Numbered from the stretch's first letter, positions 1-5,966 are shown. The stretch is DNA of 9,101 nucleotides from Desulfovibrio sp. (GCA_003512875.1 DONZ01000051.1:1-9101), one strand, 5' to 3'. Notes: generated from the letters alone by a model not told the origin. Numbers and translations are program-made.

Positions 1-606
1 CGTCACCGCCGTTGCGGAACAGCCAATGCCGGTGACAAGCGTCATGAGCGGGTCCCCGCCTTGCACATAGGCAAAGCGCGTTCCGTCCGTAATCATATCC
101 ACTTCACCGCTGACGCTTACAACAGCCTGAAAATTCTGAGCGAGGCGTTTCGCCTGTTCTTTAACTTCAAGACTGCCTTTCGTACTGTCCACCCCTTTGT
201 TTTCCCCAAGTTCGCCGGCAAGAGCCATGATCTCCGAACCGTTTCCCCGCACTATGCAGGGCTTTACAGTCCGCAAAATGGAAAGGGCGGTTTCCGTACG
301 CAAACGGGAAGCCCCCGCCCCGACAGGGTCGAGCACCACGGGTTTTTTATATTTATTGGCAAAATCACCCGCCACATTCATGGAAGCGATAACATGCTTA
401 TCCAATGTTCCGATATTGAGCACCAATGCATTGATGATTCTGACCAAATCTTCCAATTCTTCCTGAGCGTGCGCCATAAGCGGAGAAGCCCCCGCAGCCA
501 AAAGCACATTGGCATTGACCTGCATGACAACCAAATTGGTTATGCATTGCACCAAAGGACTTTTTTGACGCATCGCCTGCAGCGTTTCCAAAACGGCTTT
601 TTGCAT
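1..606 (-). CDS. thiM: Hydroxyethylthiazole kinase ThiM (3' end outside window)
   Basis: ThiM phosphorylates 4-methyl-5-(2-hydroxyethyl)thiazole with ATP in the cytoplasm, salvaging the thiazole half of thiamin. I translated the minus strand from the ATG at 606-604 through 202 open codons to the window edge. The family's landmarks appear in order: the N-terminal substrate region SPLVQCITN (residues 16-24) and NANVLLAAGASPLMAHA (31-47), DPVGAGAS (94-101), RGNGSEI (120-126), ITDG (172-175), and TGIGCSATA (191-199) with the conserved cysteine at 195. The usual family length is about 260-270 residues, so roughly the last 65 are missing only because the window ends. The start has a GAGGGA ribosome site that overlaps the stop of the upstream nitroreductase gene, 9 bases away, which points to translational coupling in one operon. 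No ThiD, ThiE or TPP riboswitch is visible in the window. The family call is firm. Confidence 0.95.
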   Translation of the reverse strand, partial: MQKAVLETLQAMRQKSPLVQCITNLVVMQVNANVLLAAGASPLMAHAQEELEDLVRIINALVLNIGTLDKHVIASMNVAGDFANKYKKPVVLDPVGAGASRLRTETALSILRTVKPCIVRGNGSEIMALAGELGENKGVDSTKGSLEVKEQAKRLAQNFQAVVSVSGEVDMITDGTRFAYVQGGDPLMTLVTGIGCSATAVT

Positions 607-615
607 AATTCCCTC

Positions 616-1224
616 TCATTTTCGCAGAAGCAAAACATCTTGCAGCGCACGCTTAGGAACCATGTTGCAGCCCCTTTCATCGTGATAATACTGTGTTTTT
701 CCGTCTTCCTTCACTGTGGTTATTTCACGGTTTTGATTTGGTTTTCCCAAAAGCATCAATAAATCAGGAATAAGTTTCGCCCCTGAGTCTTCATCATAAA
801 AAGAAACACCTTCTTTTTGCAGAATATCCGCAACAACCTCTTTTTTAAACGCTCCCACCATACAGGCGGCATATCCTTTTTCAGCAGCCCCAAGCTGAAT
901 GGTCTGGGCGGCAATGCCGATATCCATAATACCGAACTGCGTTTTTTCCTGCGGCGCAAGCAAGACAATGAACGCCACGGGAGAATCGGTTCCCCGCTGC
1001 GGCTTTTGCTCGGGAGGCAAAGCCCCGCCAAGCACAAAAGACTCTTCTATTTTGGTACGGAGGCTTTTATCCTGCACAATCACATAACGGATGATTTGCG
1101 CATTGCGGGCGGAAGAAGTAATGCGCGCCGTATCGACAAGGTCAATTAAAATTTCAGAGGGAATTTCCTCCTGACAAAAACGCCGGCAAGTCCTTGCTTG
1201 CATAACCAACTCTTTCAATTCCAT
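616..1224 (-). CDS. Nitroreductase-family flavoprotein
   Basis: This 202-residue protein has the layout of FMN-dependent nitroreductase-fold oxidoreductases, which are usually cytoplasmic dimers using NAD(P)H. What I see: an N-terminal phosphate-binding arginine cluster RTCRRF (residues 11-16), SSARNAQIIRYVIV (37-50) where the family has its FMN-contact and first-strand segment, the core helix DIGIAAQTIQLGAAEKGYAACMVGAF (about 101-126), and a C-terminal GKP (160-162) followed by a VPKRALQDVLL end (189-199). The length is normal for a single-domain member. The start is supported by a strong AAGGAGT ribosome site 4 bases before the ATG, which overlaps the maf stop codon. The gene sits between maf and thiM with 9-base gaps on each side. 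The natural substrate cannot be read from the sequence: members of this family reduce quinones, nitro compounds or flavins, and some have other roles. I therefore give no gene symbol. Confidence 0.92.
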   Translation of the reverse strand: MELKELVMQARTCRRFCQEEIPSEILIDLVDTARITSSARNAQIIRYVIVQDKSLRTKIEESFVLGGALPPEQKPQRGTDSPVAFIVLLAPQEKTQFGIMDIGIAAQTIQLGAAEKGYAACMVGAFKKEVVADILQKEGVSFYDEDSGAKLIPDLLMLLGKPNQNREITTVKEDGKTQYYHDERGCNMVPKRALQDVLLLRK

Positions 1225-1233
1225 ACTTACTCC

Positions 1234-2001
1234 TTAAACGGTTATCGCACCATTCCACAATAAAAATTCCACACATTTCGCAACAGGCAAACCTATGACA
1301 GTATCCAAGCAGCCATGCACGGAAGAAGACAAAAAACTTCCCGTACCGCTTATGCCGTATGCGCCGGCTTTATCAAACCCCTCGCCGGTTTTCGCATATG
1401 CTTCCAAAACGGCGTCCGCCCACGGCGCAAACGTCACCTCCGTCTTATCGGAAAAAACACAGCATGTCTTATCCGCCATATCGGTAAAAGCGACGGCGGT
1501 TATCACCGCATGGGTTTTTCCTTTCAGCTTTTTGAGCATGGCAAAGGCTTCTTGTTCCGACCTTGGCTTTCCCAAGATTTCTCCCGCCATGCAAACTATG
1601 GTGTCGGCAGTGATAATGGAAATATTTTTACTTTCTTCTGTCAAATGAGAGAATGAAAACGTTTCAAAAGGAAACGATAAGGGCTGTTCTGCGCAAGTTT
1701 TTTCAAAAACAGCGGAAATCGTATGCCCCTCTTCCAAAACCCCCAAATAAGACAAAGCGCCGTAAGCTTTTGACCGCACCATTCTTTTCACGTATTCTTC
1801 AGGCTTTTCATTTCCGCAAGGACGTTCTTCCCGGTCATGAACCCCCAACACGCCCCGTTTCGGGATGGAATATTCCCGTTCTTCATACAATTCATTTTTC
1901 TGTATGTTCAGCACCTGAAATTCCATGCCCAAATTTTTAAAAAATTGCTGCCTCCTTGGCGAACCGGAAGCAACAATGATTTTTTTCCTTGTTTGAAACA
2001 T
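1234..2001 (-). CDS. maf: Maf-family nucleoside triphosphate pyrophosphatase, enlarged
   Basis: Maf proteins hydrolyse non-canonical or excess nucleoside triphosphates to monophosphate plus pyrophosphate, cleaning the nucleotide pool in the cytoplasm. All key motifs are present: ASGSPRR (residues 11-17), PEEYVKRM (67-74), TADTIV (131-136) with the catalytic-type aspartate D133, LGKPRS (143-148), TEVTF (187-191), DKAGAYGISG (210-219) and GCLDTVIGLP (230-239). SPRR together with DKAGAYGI matches the YhdE (dTTP/UTP pyrophosphatase) branch rather than the YceF branch, which has SPWR. Odd feature: 255 residues against the usual 190-200. The surplus lies at about 38-66 and 85-127, on both sides of the conserved PEEYV helix and before the catalytic aspartate. 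The catalytic motifs are intact, so this looks like lineage-specific loops and not decay. Its ATG lies 1 base after the upstream gene's stop, with only a distant AGGAA (13-base spacing), so translation is probably coupled. Confidence 0.93.
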   Translation of the reverse strand: MFQTRKKIIVASGSPRRQQFFKNLGMEFQVLNIQKNELYEEREYSIPKRGVLGVHDREERPCGNEKPEEYVKRMVRSKAYGALSYLGVLEEGHTISAVFEKTCAEQPLSFPFETFSFSHLTEESKNISIITADTIVCMAGEILGKPRSEQEAFAMLKKLKGKTHAVITAVAFTDMADKTCCVFSDKTEVTFAPWADAVLEAYAKTGEGFDKAGAYGISGTGSFLSSSVHGCLDTVIGLPVAKCVEFLLWNGAITV

Positions 2002-2002
2002 G

Positions 2003-2863
2003 TTATTGAACAGGTTCCTGCGTCACATCTTCAGGATTGATGTCGACAACGCGTCCTTGCAGCCAAAAAATCATATCGACTTCATCGCCGGCTTTCGGAA
2101 CATATCCTTTTTGGCATGCTTTTGCAGGCACAAACATCAAAATACGGATATTTTCCTTATCTCCGAAAGTGGATACGAAACGGTAGATTTTTTCACCGCC
2201 TTTCGGTCCGAAAACAAATTCCTCCACTTCTTCGACAACGACACGCGCCTGATATTCGGAAGCGGTATCTGTCGGAGCGAGCAAACGTTTTCCTTGTATG
2301 TCGACTTTCAACGCCGGAACATCCAAACGGGTTTTGTCAGGATTTTCTTTCAGCCATTTTTCGGCATGGACTTCATAATAAGGACCGCTTGTGACAGTGA
2401 TTTCGTCAAGCAAAGCGCGGCGCAAGCCAAGGCAAAGCCCGGACAGATAAAAGGTCTGTTCAATGCCTTCGGTCAAATCGATTTTATGGTCACGGAAGAA
2501 GAGAGGATCGTAAAACCAAAGAATTTGCTCGGATTCTCCCGCAAAACAGCCGACTTCCCCTTCCAGTCCGTTTTTCCACGCATAGGTCGTTTCAATACGC
2601 AGCGTATTCGGATATCCCTCCATAAAAGGAAAAATGGCTTTAGGCTCAAGCTTTCCCTCCGCTTCGCCGCCGACGATGATGCCTGCCCGCAAAAGCGGTT
2701 CCTTAGGCCAGGCCATTACAAAATTTTCCTGATTTCCGTCTTTGGCATGCCAAATGGGGCGGGTTCCCCCTTCATCAACGACGACTTTCATCACATAAGG
2801 CAATTCTTTCAAGTTATTTACAAGAACACTCCAAGGTTTCACCAAAAGTTCTTCATGTTTCAT
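2003..2863 (-). CDS. Unrecognised 286-residue soluble protein, first gene of the minus-strand operon
   Basis: I do not recognise this protein. It has no signal peptide, transmembrane segment, nucleotide-binding loop or cysteine cluster, and it is mildly acidic, so a cytoplasmic location is likely. The N-terminal two thirds mix aromatic-rich strands and helices, for example FYDPLFFRDHKIDL (about 117-130) and FYLSGLCLGLRRALLDEI (138-155). The last 80 residues (about 203-275) read as alternating strands, RVVVEEVEEFVF, KIYRFVSTF, IRILMFVP, and end in GDEVDMIFWLQGRVVD (259-274). That pattern suggests a small beta-barrel or OB-like domain, but this is inference from pattern only. The start at 2863 is well supported: AGGA lies 6 bases upstream on the minus strand, and an extended -10 promoter sits about 120 bases upstream. 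It leads the operon with maf, the nitroreductase and thiM. Its coding reality is supported by the tight spacing, the ribosome site and a sensible translation. Confidence 0.82.
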   Translation of the reverse strand: MKHEELLVKPWSVLVNNLKELPYVMKVVVDEGGTRPIWHAKDGNQENFVMAWPKEPLLRAGIIVGGEAEGKLEPKAIFPFMEGYPNTLRIETTYAWKNGLEGEVGCFAGESEQILWFYDPLFFRDHKIDLTEGIEQTFYLSGLCLGLRRALLDEITVTSGPYYEVHAEKWLKENPDKTRLDVPALKVDIQGKRLLAPTDTASEYQARVVVEEVEEFVFGPKGGEKIYRFVSTFGDKENIRILMFVPAKACQKGYVPKAGDEVDMIFWLQGRVVDINPEDVTQEPVQ

Positions 2864-2869
2864 TCTTTA

Positions 2870-2873
2870 TCCT
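2870..2873 (-). promoter_or_regulatory. Ribosome binding site AGGA for the 286-residue protein
   Basis: The minus strand reads GCGAGGATAAAGA directly before the ATG. AGGA is 6 bases from the start codon, a normal spacing. It is the only good ribosome site near this start and it fixes the start at 2863. Confidence 0.65.
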
Positions 2874-2916
2874 CGCATAGAAAACTACATAAACTATGAT
2901 ATATTCATAACAGATT

Positions 2917-2963
2917 TTTTTTATAAGGTCCATATGCAAAAAAATGCAGCGCCGTATAAAAAA
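2917..2963 (-). repeat. AT-rich inverted repeat in the minus-strand leader
   Basis: Arms at 2917-2928 and 2952-2963 are complementary at 11 of 12 positions: TTTTTTATAAGG against CCGTATAAAAAA, with one A-G mismatch at 2926/2954. The loop holds a second short dyad, TGCA at 2935-2938 and 2945-2948, around six A residues. If the minus operon starts near 2974, the dyad lies inside its untranslated leader. The stem is mostly A-T pairs, so it is weak as RNA, and part of the match follows from the base composition. It could be a leader hairpin, a protein-binding site, or chance. Confidence 0.35.
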
Positions 2964-2980
2964 TTTTACAATAAAAAAGT

Positions 2981-3009
2981 ATTATATCAATAGATTACAA
3001 TTTTTTTAA
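2981..3009 (-). promoter_or_regulatory. Extended -10 promoter for the minus-strand operon
   Basis: On the minus strand, 2989-2981 read TGATATAAT, a perfect TATAAT -10 preceded by the TGn extension. A poor -35 (TTAAAA, 4 of 6 consensus bases) is 17 bases upstream at 3004-3009. The transcript would start near 2974, giving a leader of about 110 bases before the ATG at 2863. The perfect extended -10 makes this a credible sigma70-type promoter, though AT-rich DNA produces such matches easily. Confidence 0.5.
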
Positions 3010-3016
3010 ACAATTC

Positions 3017-3046
3017 TTGCAAAACCATGTTTCTTTATGGTATGCT
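3017..3046 (+). promoter_or_regulatory. Extended -10 promoter for the plus-strand operon
   Basis: TTGCAA at 3017-3022 (4 of 6 to TTGACA) is 18 bases from TATGCT at 3041-3046 (4 of 6 to TATAAT). TG at 3038-3039, one base before the -10, forms an extended element, TGGTATGCT. Transcription would begin near 3053, about 14 bases before the ATG at 3067. The -10 overlaps the ATG at 3037, so that codon would not be in the mRNA. The match is moderate, but its position relative to the ribosome site is coherent. Confidence 0.45.
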
Positions 3047-3054
3047 TCACGGAT

Positions 3055-3059
3055 AGGGA
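3055..3059 (+). promoter_or_regulatory. Ribosome binding site AGGGA that decides the helicase start
   Basis: AGGGA ends 7 bases before the ATG at 3067. The earlier in-frame ATG at 3037 has no purine-rich ribosome site upstream (preceding bases CCATGTTTCTTT). This favours the shorter 480-residue protein over the 490-residue reading. Confidence 0.6.
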
Positions 3060-3066
3060 AATACGA

Positions 3067-4509
3067 ATGATTATGAACGATATGGAAGAAGAAACGCAAT
3101 CTTTAGGATACGCTCCGCTCAAAATTGAAGAGCTTTCACAAAATTTACAAGAAGCTTGCTTCAGTGCAAACTGGAAAACCCTCATGCCCGTCCAAGCGCA
3201 TAGCCTTCCTTATACTTTGAAAGGCTATGATGTCATGGTGCAGTCCCAAACCGGCAGCGGAAAAACAGGAGCTTTCCTTCTTCCGTGCCTAAAAAACATC
3301 GATGCGGAAAAAAATGTCTGCCAAGCGCTCATTCTTGTTCCGACAAGGGAACTTGCCCAGCAAGTGGAACATGAAGCGAAAATCCTTTTCCGCGGTACGC
3401 TTTCCTGCCTCTGCCTTTACGGGGGAACAAAATACTCAAAGCAGCTGCAAGCCCTGCAAAACGGCGTCCAAGTCGTTATCGGAACTCCGGGTCGGGTGCT
3501 TGACCATTTACTGCGCCGTTCCTTAAATCTTTCCCAACTGAAAACGCTTGTTTTCGATGAGGCGGACCGCATGCTTTCCGTTGGCTTTTATCAGGACATG
3601 CAGGAAATCAGACGTTTCGTTCCGTCCCAAAACGTGCAGGTCGCGCTTTTTTCCGCAACCTATCCTCCCGATGTTCTCAATATTTCCAAAAGTTTTCTGC
3701 ATGAGCCCAAAATAATCAGCCTCTCGCAAGGTGAAGTGCATGTTGCCAAAACCTCTCATTATTTTTGCGAATGCAGCCCCATGGATAAAGACAGATGCCT
3801 CACCCGCATCCTTGAAAAAGAAAATCCCAGCCAAGCGATTATTTTCTGCAACACCAAGAACAATGTGCATTACATTGCGGGAGTTTTGCAGGGTTTTGGC
3901 TATAACGCTTCAGAATTTTCCGCGGATTTGCCCCAAAACAAACGTGAACAAGTTTTGGAAAAATTACGCAGCGGTTCGCTGCAATATTTGGTTGCGACGG
4001 ATGTTGCGTCACGCGGTATCGATATTCCCCACCTTTCCCATGTTTTTTTATACGAAGTCCCGGAAGACAGGGAAGCCTATATCCACAGGGCAGGACGCAC
4101 GGGACGAGCGGGAGCCGCAGGCACTGTCATTTCCCTTGTGGATATTATGGAAAAGCTTGAATTGGAACGGCTTGCAAAATTTTATAAAATAGATATGCTG
4201 CCTTATCCCGACCCGAGCAATGAAGAAATCGCCCAGCTTGTCAGCGAAAGAATGGCTAACCATCTCAACAAACTGCGGCGCGGCAGAACAGGATTGGAAC
4301 TGGAAAGGGCGAAACGCTTCATCCCCTTACTCAAAGACCTTGCGCATGATTTTGATGATATTGAAAACATTCAACTTTTAACCATGCTTTTTGACAAGGA
4401 ATATCAGCAAAGCTTATCGGATAAAAGAGAAGAAAAACCAGTAATTCAAAATACGAAAAGAAAATTTTATAAGAGAAATAAAAAAGAAACGACACGCACC
4501 AAGGGTTGA
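3067..4509 (+). CDS. DEAD-box ATP-dependent RNA helicase
   Basis: This is a complete two-domain RNA helicase that unwinds short RNA duplexes using ATP, acting in the cytoplasm on mRNA, ribosome assembly or RNA decay. Counting from the ATG at 3067 (480 residues), the motifs are: the Q-motif glutamine in LMPVQA (about 43), SQTGSGKT (60-67, motif I), PTRELA (92-97), TPGR (140-143), DEAD (164-167), SAT (196-198), IIFCNT (258-263), TDVASRGIDI (311-320) and HRAGRTGRAG (340-349). All catalytic residues are intact. After the helicase core there is a charged helical region of about 100 residues and a lysine/arginine-rich tail (about 464-480) that probably helps bind RNA. I do not see a clear DbpA-type RNA-recognition domain, so I cannot choose between DeaD/CsdA, RhlE, SrmB or Csh-type names. 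The stop is followed 2 bases later by the next start, suggesting coupling. An in-frame ATG at 3037 exists but overlaps the proposed promoter. Confidence 0.95.
   Translation: MIMNDMEEETQSLGYAPLKIEELSQNLQEACFSANWKTLMPVQAHSLPYTLKGYDVMVQSQTGSGKTGAFLLPCLKNIDAEKNVCQALILVPTRELAQQVEHEAKILFRGTLSCLCLYGGTKYSKQLQALQNGVQVVIGTPGRVLDHLLRRSLNLSQLKTLVFDEADRMLSVGFYQDMQEIRRFVPSQNVQVALFSATYPPDVLNISKSFLHEPKIISLSQGEVHVAKTSHYFCECSPMDKDRCLTRILEKENPSQAIIFCNTKNNVHYIAGVLQGFGYNASEFSADLPQNKREQVLEKLRSGSLQYLVATDVASRGIDIPHLSHVFLYEVPEDREAYIHRAGRTGRAGAAGTVISLVDIMEKLELERLAKFYKIDMLPYPDPSNEEIAQLVSERMANHLNKLRRGRTGLELERAKRFIPLLKDLAHDFDDIENIQLLTMLFDKEYQQSLSDKREEKPVIQNTKRKFYKRNKKETTRTKG
4501..4505 (+). promoter_or_regulatory. Ribosome binding site AAGGG inside the helicase 3' end
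   Basis: AAGGG lies 6 bases before the ATG at 4512 and within the last codons of the helicase gene. A TTG in the same frame at 4506 would abut this site with zero spacing, so the ATG at 4512 is the better start. Confidence 0.6.
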
Positions 4510-4511
4510 TT

Positions 4512-4985
4512 ATGAGTGATGCAAATTCTGATTTCCTTATGGAACAATATCAAGATGTTGCCAATAATTTCACGGCGCTTTTATCTGATTTTGATTATGC
4601 CGATGAAATGGAATTATTGAACATCAGCCGGTTGAATTTTGTTTTAAGAAAAAATCTGTCACAAGAATTTGAAGTGTTGTATATCGCATTATGGTATAAT
4701 TGCCTCAAAACTTCGTTTCCGGAAACCTATGAAGCGATTTTTCAGCAATTTCTCAAATATAATCTCCCGCAGAAATACAAGAGCGCGAAACTCCAAGAAA
4801 TAACGACAAGAATCCAAATGTATATCGAGTTAATGGGAAACAATGCGAGCACGGATTTGACTCCTATTTCCCACCATCTCCTTTCTTTTTTAAAGTTCGA
4901 CGAAGCGAGCCAGCGCACCTATGAAATGAAAATCACGCTTCACCTCAGAAAAGTTTACACCTATCTTTTCGAAAGACTCATTTAA
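4512..4985 (+). CDS. Unrecognised 157-residue helical protein coupled to the helicase
   Basis: I do not recognise this protein. It has no catalytic motif, metal-binding cluster, signal peptide or membrane helix. The residue pattern (FTALLSDFDYADEMELLNISRL, then LYIALWYNCLKTSFPETYEAIFQQFL, then an ending rich in LHLRKVYTYLFERLI) suggests an all-alpha cytoplasmic protein with amphipathic helices, perhaps a helical-repeat or adaptor fold. The ATG follows the helicase TGA by 2 bases, and its ribosome site is inside the helicase gene. The next gene, trmI, begins 10 bases after its TAA with its own AAAGGAA site. This tight nesting between an RNA helicase and a tRNA methylase supports a real gene and suggests, without proving, an RNA- or ribosome-linked role. 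Confidence 0.78.
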   Translation: MSDANSDFLMEQYQDVANNFTALLSDFDYADEMELLNISRLNFVLRKNLSQEFEVLYIALWYNCLKTSFPETYEAIFQQFLKYNLPQKYKSAKLQEITTRIQMYIELMGNNASTDLTPISHHLLSFLKFDEASQRTYEMKITLHLRKVYTYLFERLI

Positions 4986-4995
4986 AGGAAATTTT

Positions 4996-5913
4996 ATGCC
5001 GCAATACGGTGATTTAACCTATCTTGTTTCAGTAAAAGGCAAAAAAAAACTGCTTAGAATCAAAGAAAATGAAGATTGGCAAACACAGCACGGGCTTGTC
5101 CGCATGGAAGATATTGTCAATACCCCTTTCGGCGGAGAAGTAAAAAGCTCGCTCGGCGTGCCTTTCCGCGTTGAAAGGGTGGAACTTTTCGATTTGATTA
5201 TGGGAATAAAGCGCCAAACCCAAATCATGTATCCAAAAGACATGGGACTTATTTGCATGAAACTCGGGGTCGGAAACGGACGGACCATTTTGGAAGCCGG
5301 TTCCGGTTCTGGCGGACTTTCCATTGCCCTTTCCTGGTTCAGCGGCGAAAAAGGAACTGTGCACAGTTTTGAAGCGCGTGAGGAATTTCATAAACTTGCC
5401 AAAAAAAACGTGGCATGGGCGGGTGTCGGTCACAATGTGCATTTCCACCACAGGGATATTGCCGACGGTTTCGGTATCGACGATCCTGAAATTTTAAACG
5501 GAAAAAAAGCTGACGCGCTCTTTTTGGATGTCCGTACGCCTTGGGATTATTTGGATCAGGCTTTAAAAGCCCTTGTCGATGGCGCGCCCATCGCCTTTTT
5601 ACTCCCTTGCGTCGATCAAGTTTCAACCCTGCTTCTCGCTCTTGAAAAGGGTCCTTTTGAGAATGCGGAAGTTCTTGAAATTTTGGTGCGTCCGTGGAAA
5701 GCTGTTCCGGACAGGCTGCGTCCTGCGGACAGGATGTGCGCCCACACATGTTTTTTGGTTTTCACAAAACACCAGCAAAAAAGCCCTGAGTGGGATAAGC
5801 ATATCAAACTCGGAACCCGTGAACGCAAACAATATGCGGCAAAAATGAAACGGTTGGGGCTTGATGCCGAAGAAGAGCAGGATTTCGACGAAAACGGCAT
5901 TCAAGAGGAATAA
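4996..5913 (+). CDS. trmI: TrmI-type tRNA (adenine-58-N1)-methyltransferase
   Basis: TrmI uses S-adenosylmethionine to methylate N1 of adenine 58 in the T-loop of tRNAs, normally as a tetramer. The 305-residue protein has the small N-terminal beta domain (GDLTYLV, 5-11; SSLGVPF, 51-57), the signature RQTQIMYPKD (73-82), the SAM loop ILEAGSGSGGLS (98-109), an acidic residue after strand 2 in FEARE (125-129), HRDI (152-155), and the active-site aspartate in LFLDVRTPWD (175-184). It ends with the family block RPWKAVPDRLRPADRMCAHTCFLVF (about 232-256). Two odd points: the usual DLPxPW is replaced by DVRTPW, keeping the aspartate, proline and tryptophan but changing the two middle residues; and a charged tail of about 50 residues (257-305) follows the fold. 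The start has AAAGGAA 5 bases upstream. Some homologues also methylate A57; specificity cannot be read here. Confidence 0.93.
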   Translation: MPQYGDLTYLVSVKGKKKLLRIKENEDWQTQHGLVRMEDIVNTPFGGEVKSSLGVPFRVERVELFDLIMGIKRQTQIMYPKDMGLICMKLGVGNGRTILEAGSGSGGLSIALSWFSGEKGTVHSFEAREEFHKLAKKNVAWAGVGHNVHFHHRDIADGFGIDDPEILNGKKADALFLDVRTPWDYLDQALKALVDGAPIAFLLPCVDQVSTLLLALEKGPFENAEVLEILVRPWKAVPDRLRPADRMCAHTCFLVFTKHQQKSPEWDKHIKLGTRERKQYAAKMKRLGLDAEEEQDFDENGIQEE

Positions 5914-5966
5914 ACCTTTTTTCAAAAATGAAGATACCGGTCTAGACCCTGATTTTTTACAGCACA
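5914..5966 (+). other. Gap of 53 bases between trmI and the ABC-F gene, with a 10-base palindrome
   Basis: This is the longest gap in the plus-strand run. It holds a perfect 10-base palindrome GGTCTAGACC at 5939-5948, followed by CTGATTTTTT. As RNA, only 3 base pairs with a 4-base loop could form, so I do not call it a terminator. No convincing promoter or ribosome site is visible before the ABC-F ATG at 5967. Confidence 0.5.

Larger units (their letters stand above)
2864..3036. other. Divergent AT-rich intergenic control region
   Basis: This is the only non-coding stretch of note in the window. It separates the two divergent operons, is much more AT-rich than the flanking genes, and carries A or T runs of six or more at 2915-2922, 2938-2944, 2958-2963, 2973-2978 and 3001-3007. 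It contains the minus-strand promoter, the AT-rich dyad, and a 15-base perfect dyad TATGA-TATAT-TCATA at 2895-2909. I see no open reading frame of interest, RNA gene, riboswitch or terminator in it. Confidence 0.75.

Noticed and set aside
61..762. A 233-codon open frame on the plus strand.
   Set aside because: It lies opposite thiM and the nitroreductase gene, both of which have full family motifs. Its translation is low-complexity in character with no motif, and it has no ribosome site. It is a shadow of the real genes.
2000..2899. A 299-codon open frame on the plus strand, longer than the gene called opposite it.
   Set aside because: The minus-strand 286-residue frame has a good ribosome site, a promoter and 1-base spacing to maf, while the plus-strand frame is rich in F, H and R in a way typical of an antisense reading and would run into the divergent promoter region. 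I cannot fully exclude it because the minus-strand protein is itself unrecognised.
3037..3066. A 10-residue N-terminal extension of the helicase from ATG 3037.
   Set aside because: There is no ribosome site before it, and the codon lies in the proposed promoter. The start at 3067 has AGGGA at a good distance.
4506..4511. A TTG start for the 157-residue protein at 4506.
   Set aside because: It would abut the AAGGG ribosome site with no spacing; the ATG six bases later has proper spacing.
5939..5957. The GGTCTAGACC palindrome followed by a run of T residues, considered as a rho-independent terminator.
   Set aside because: Only 3 base pairs can form around a 4-base loop, far too weak for a terminator.
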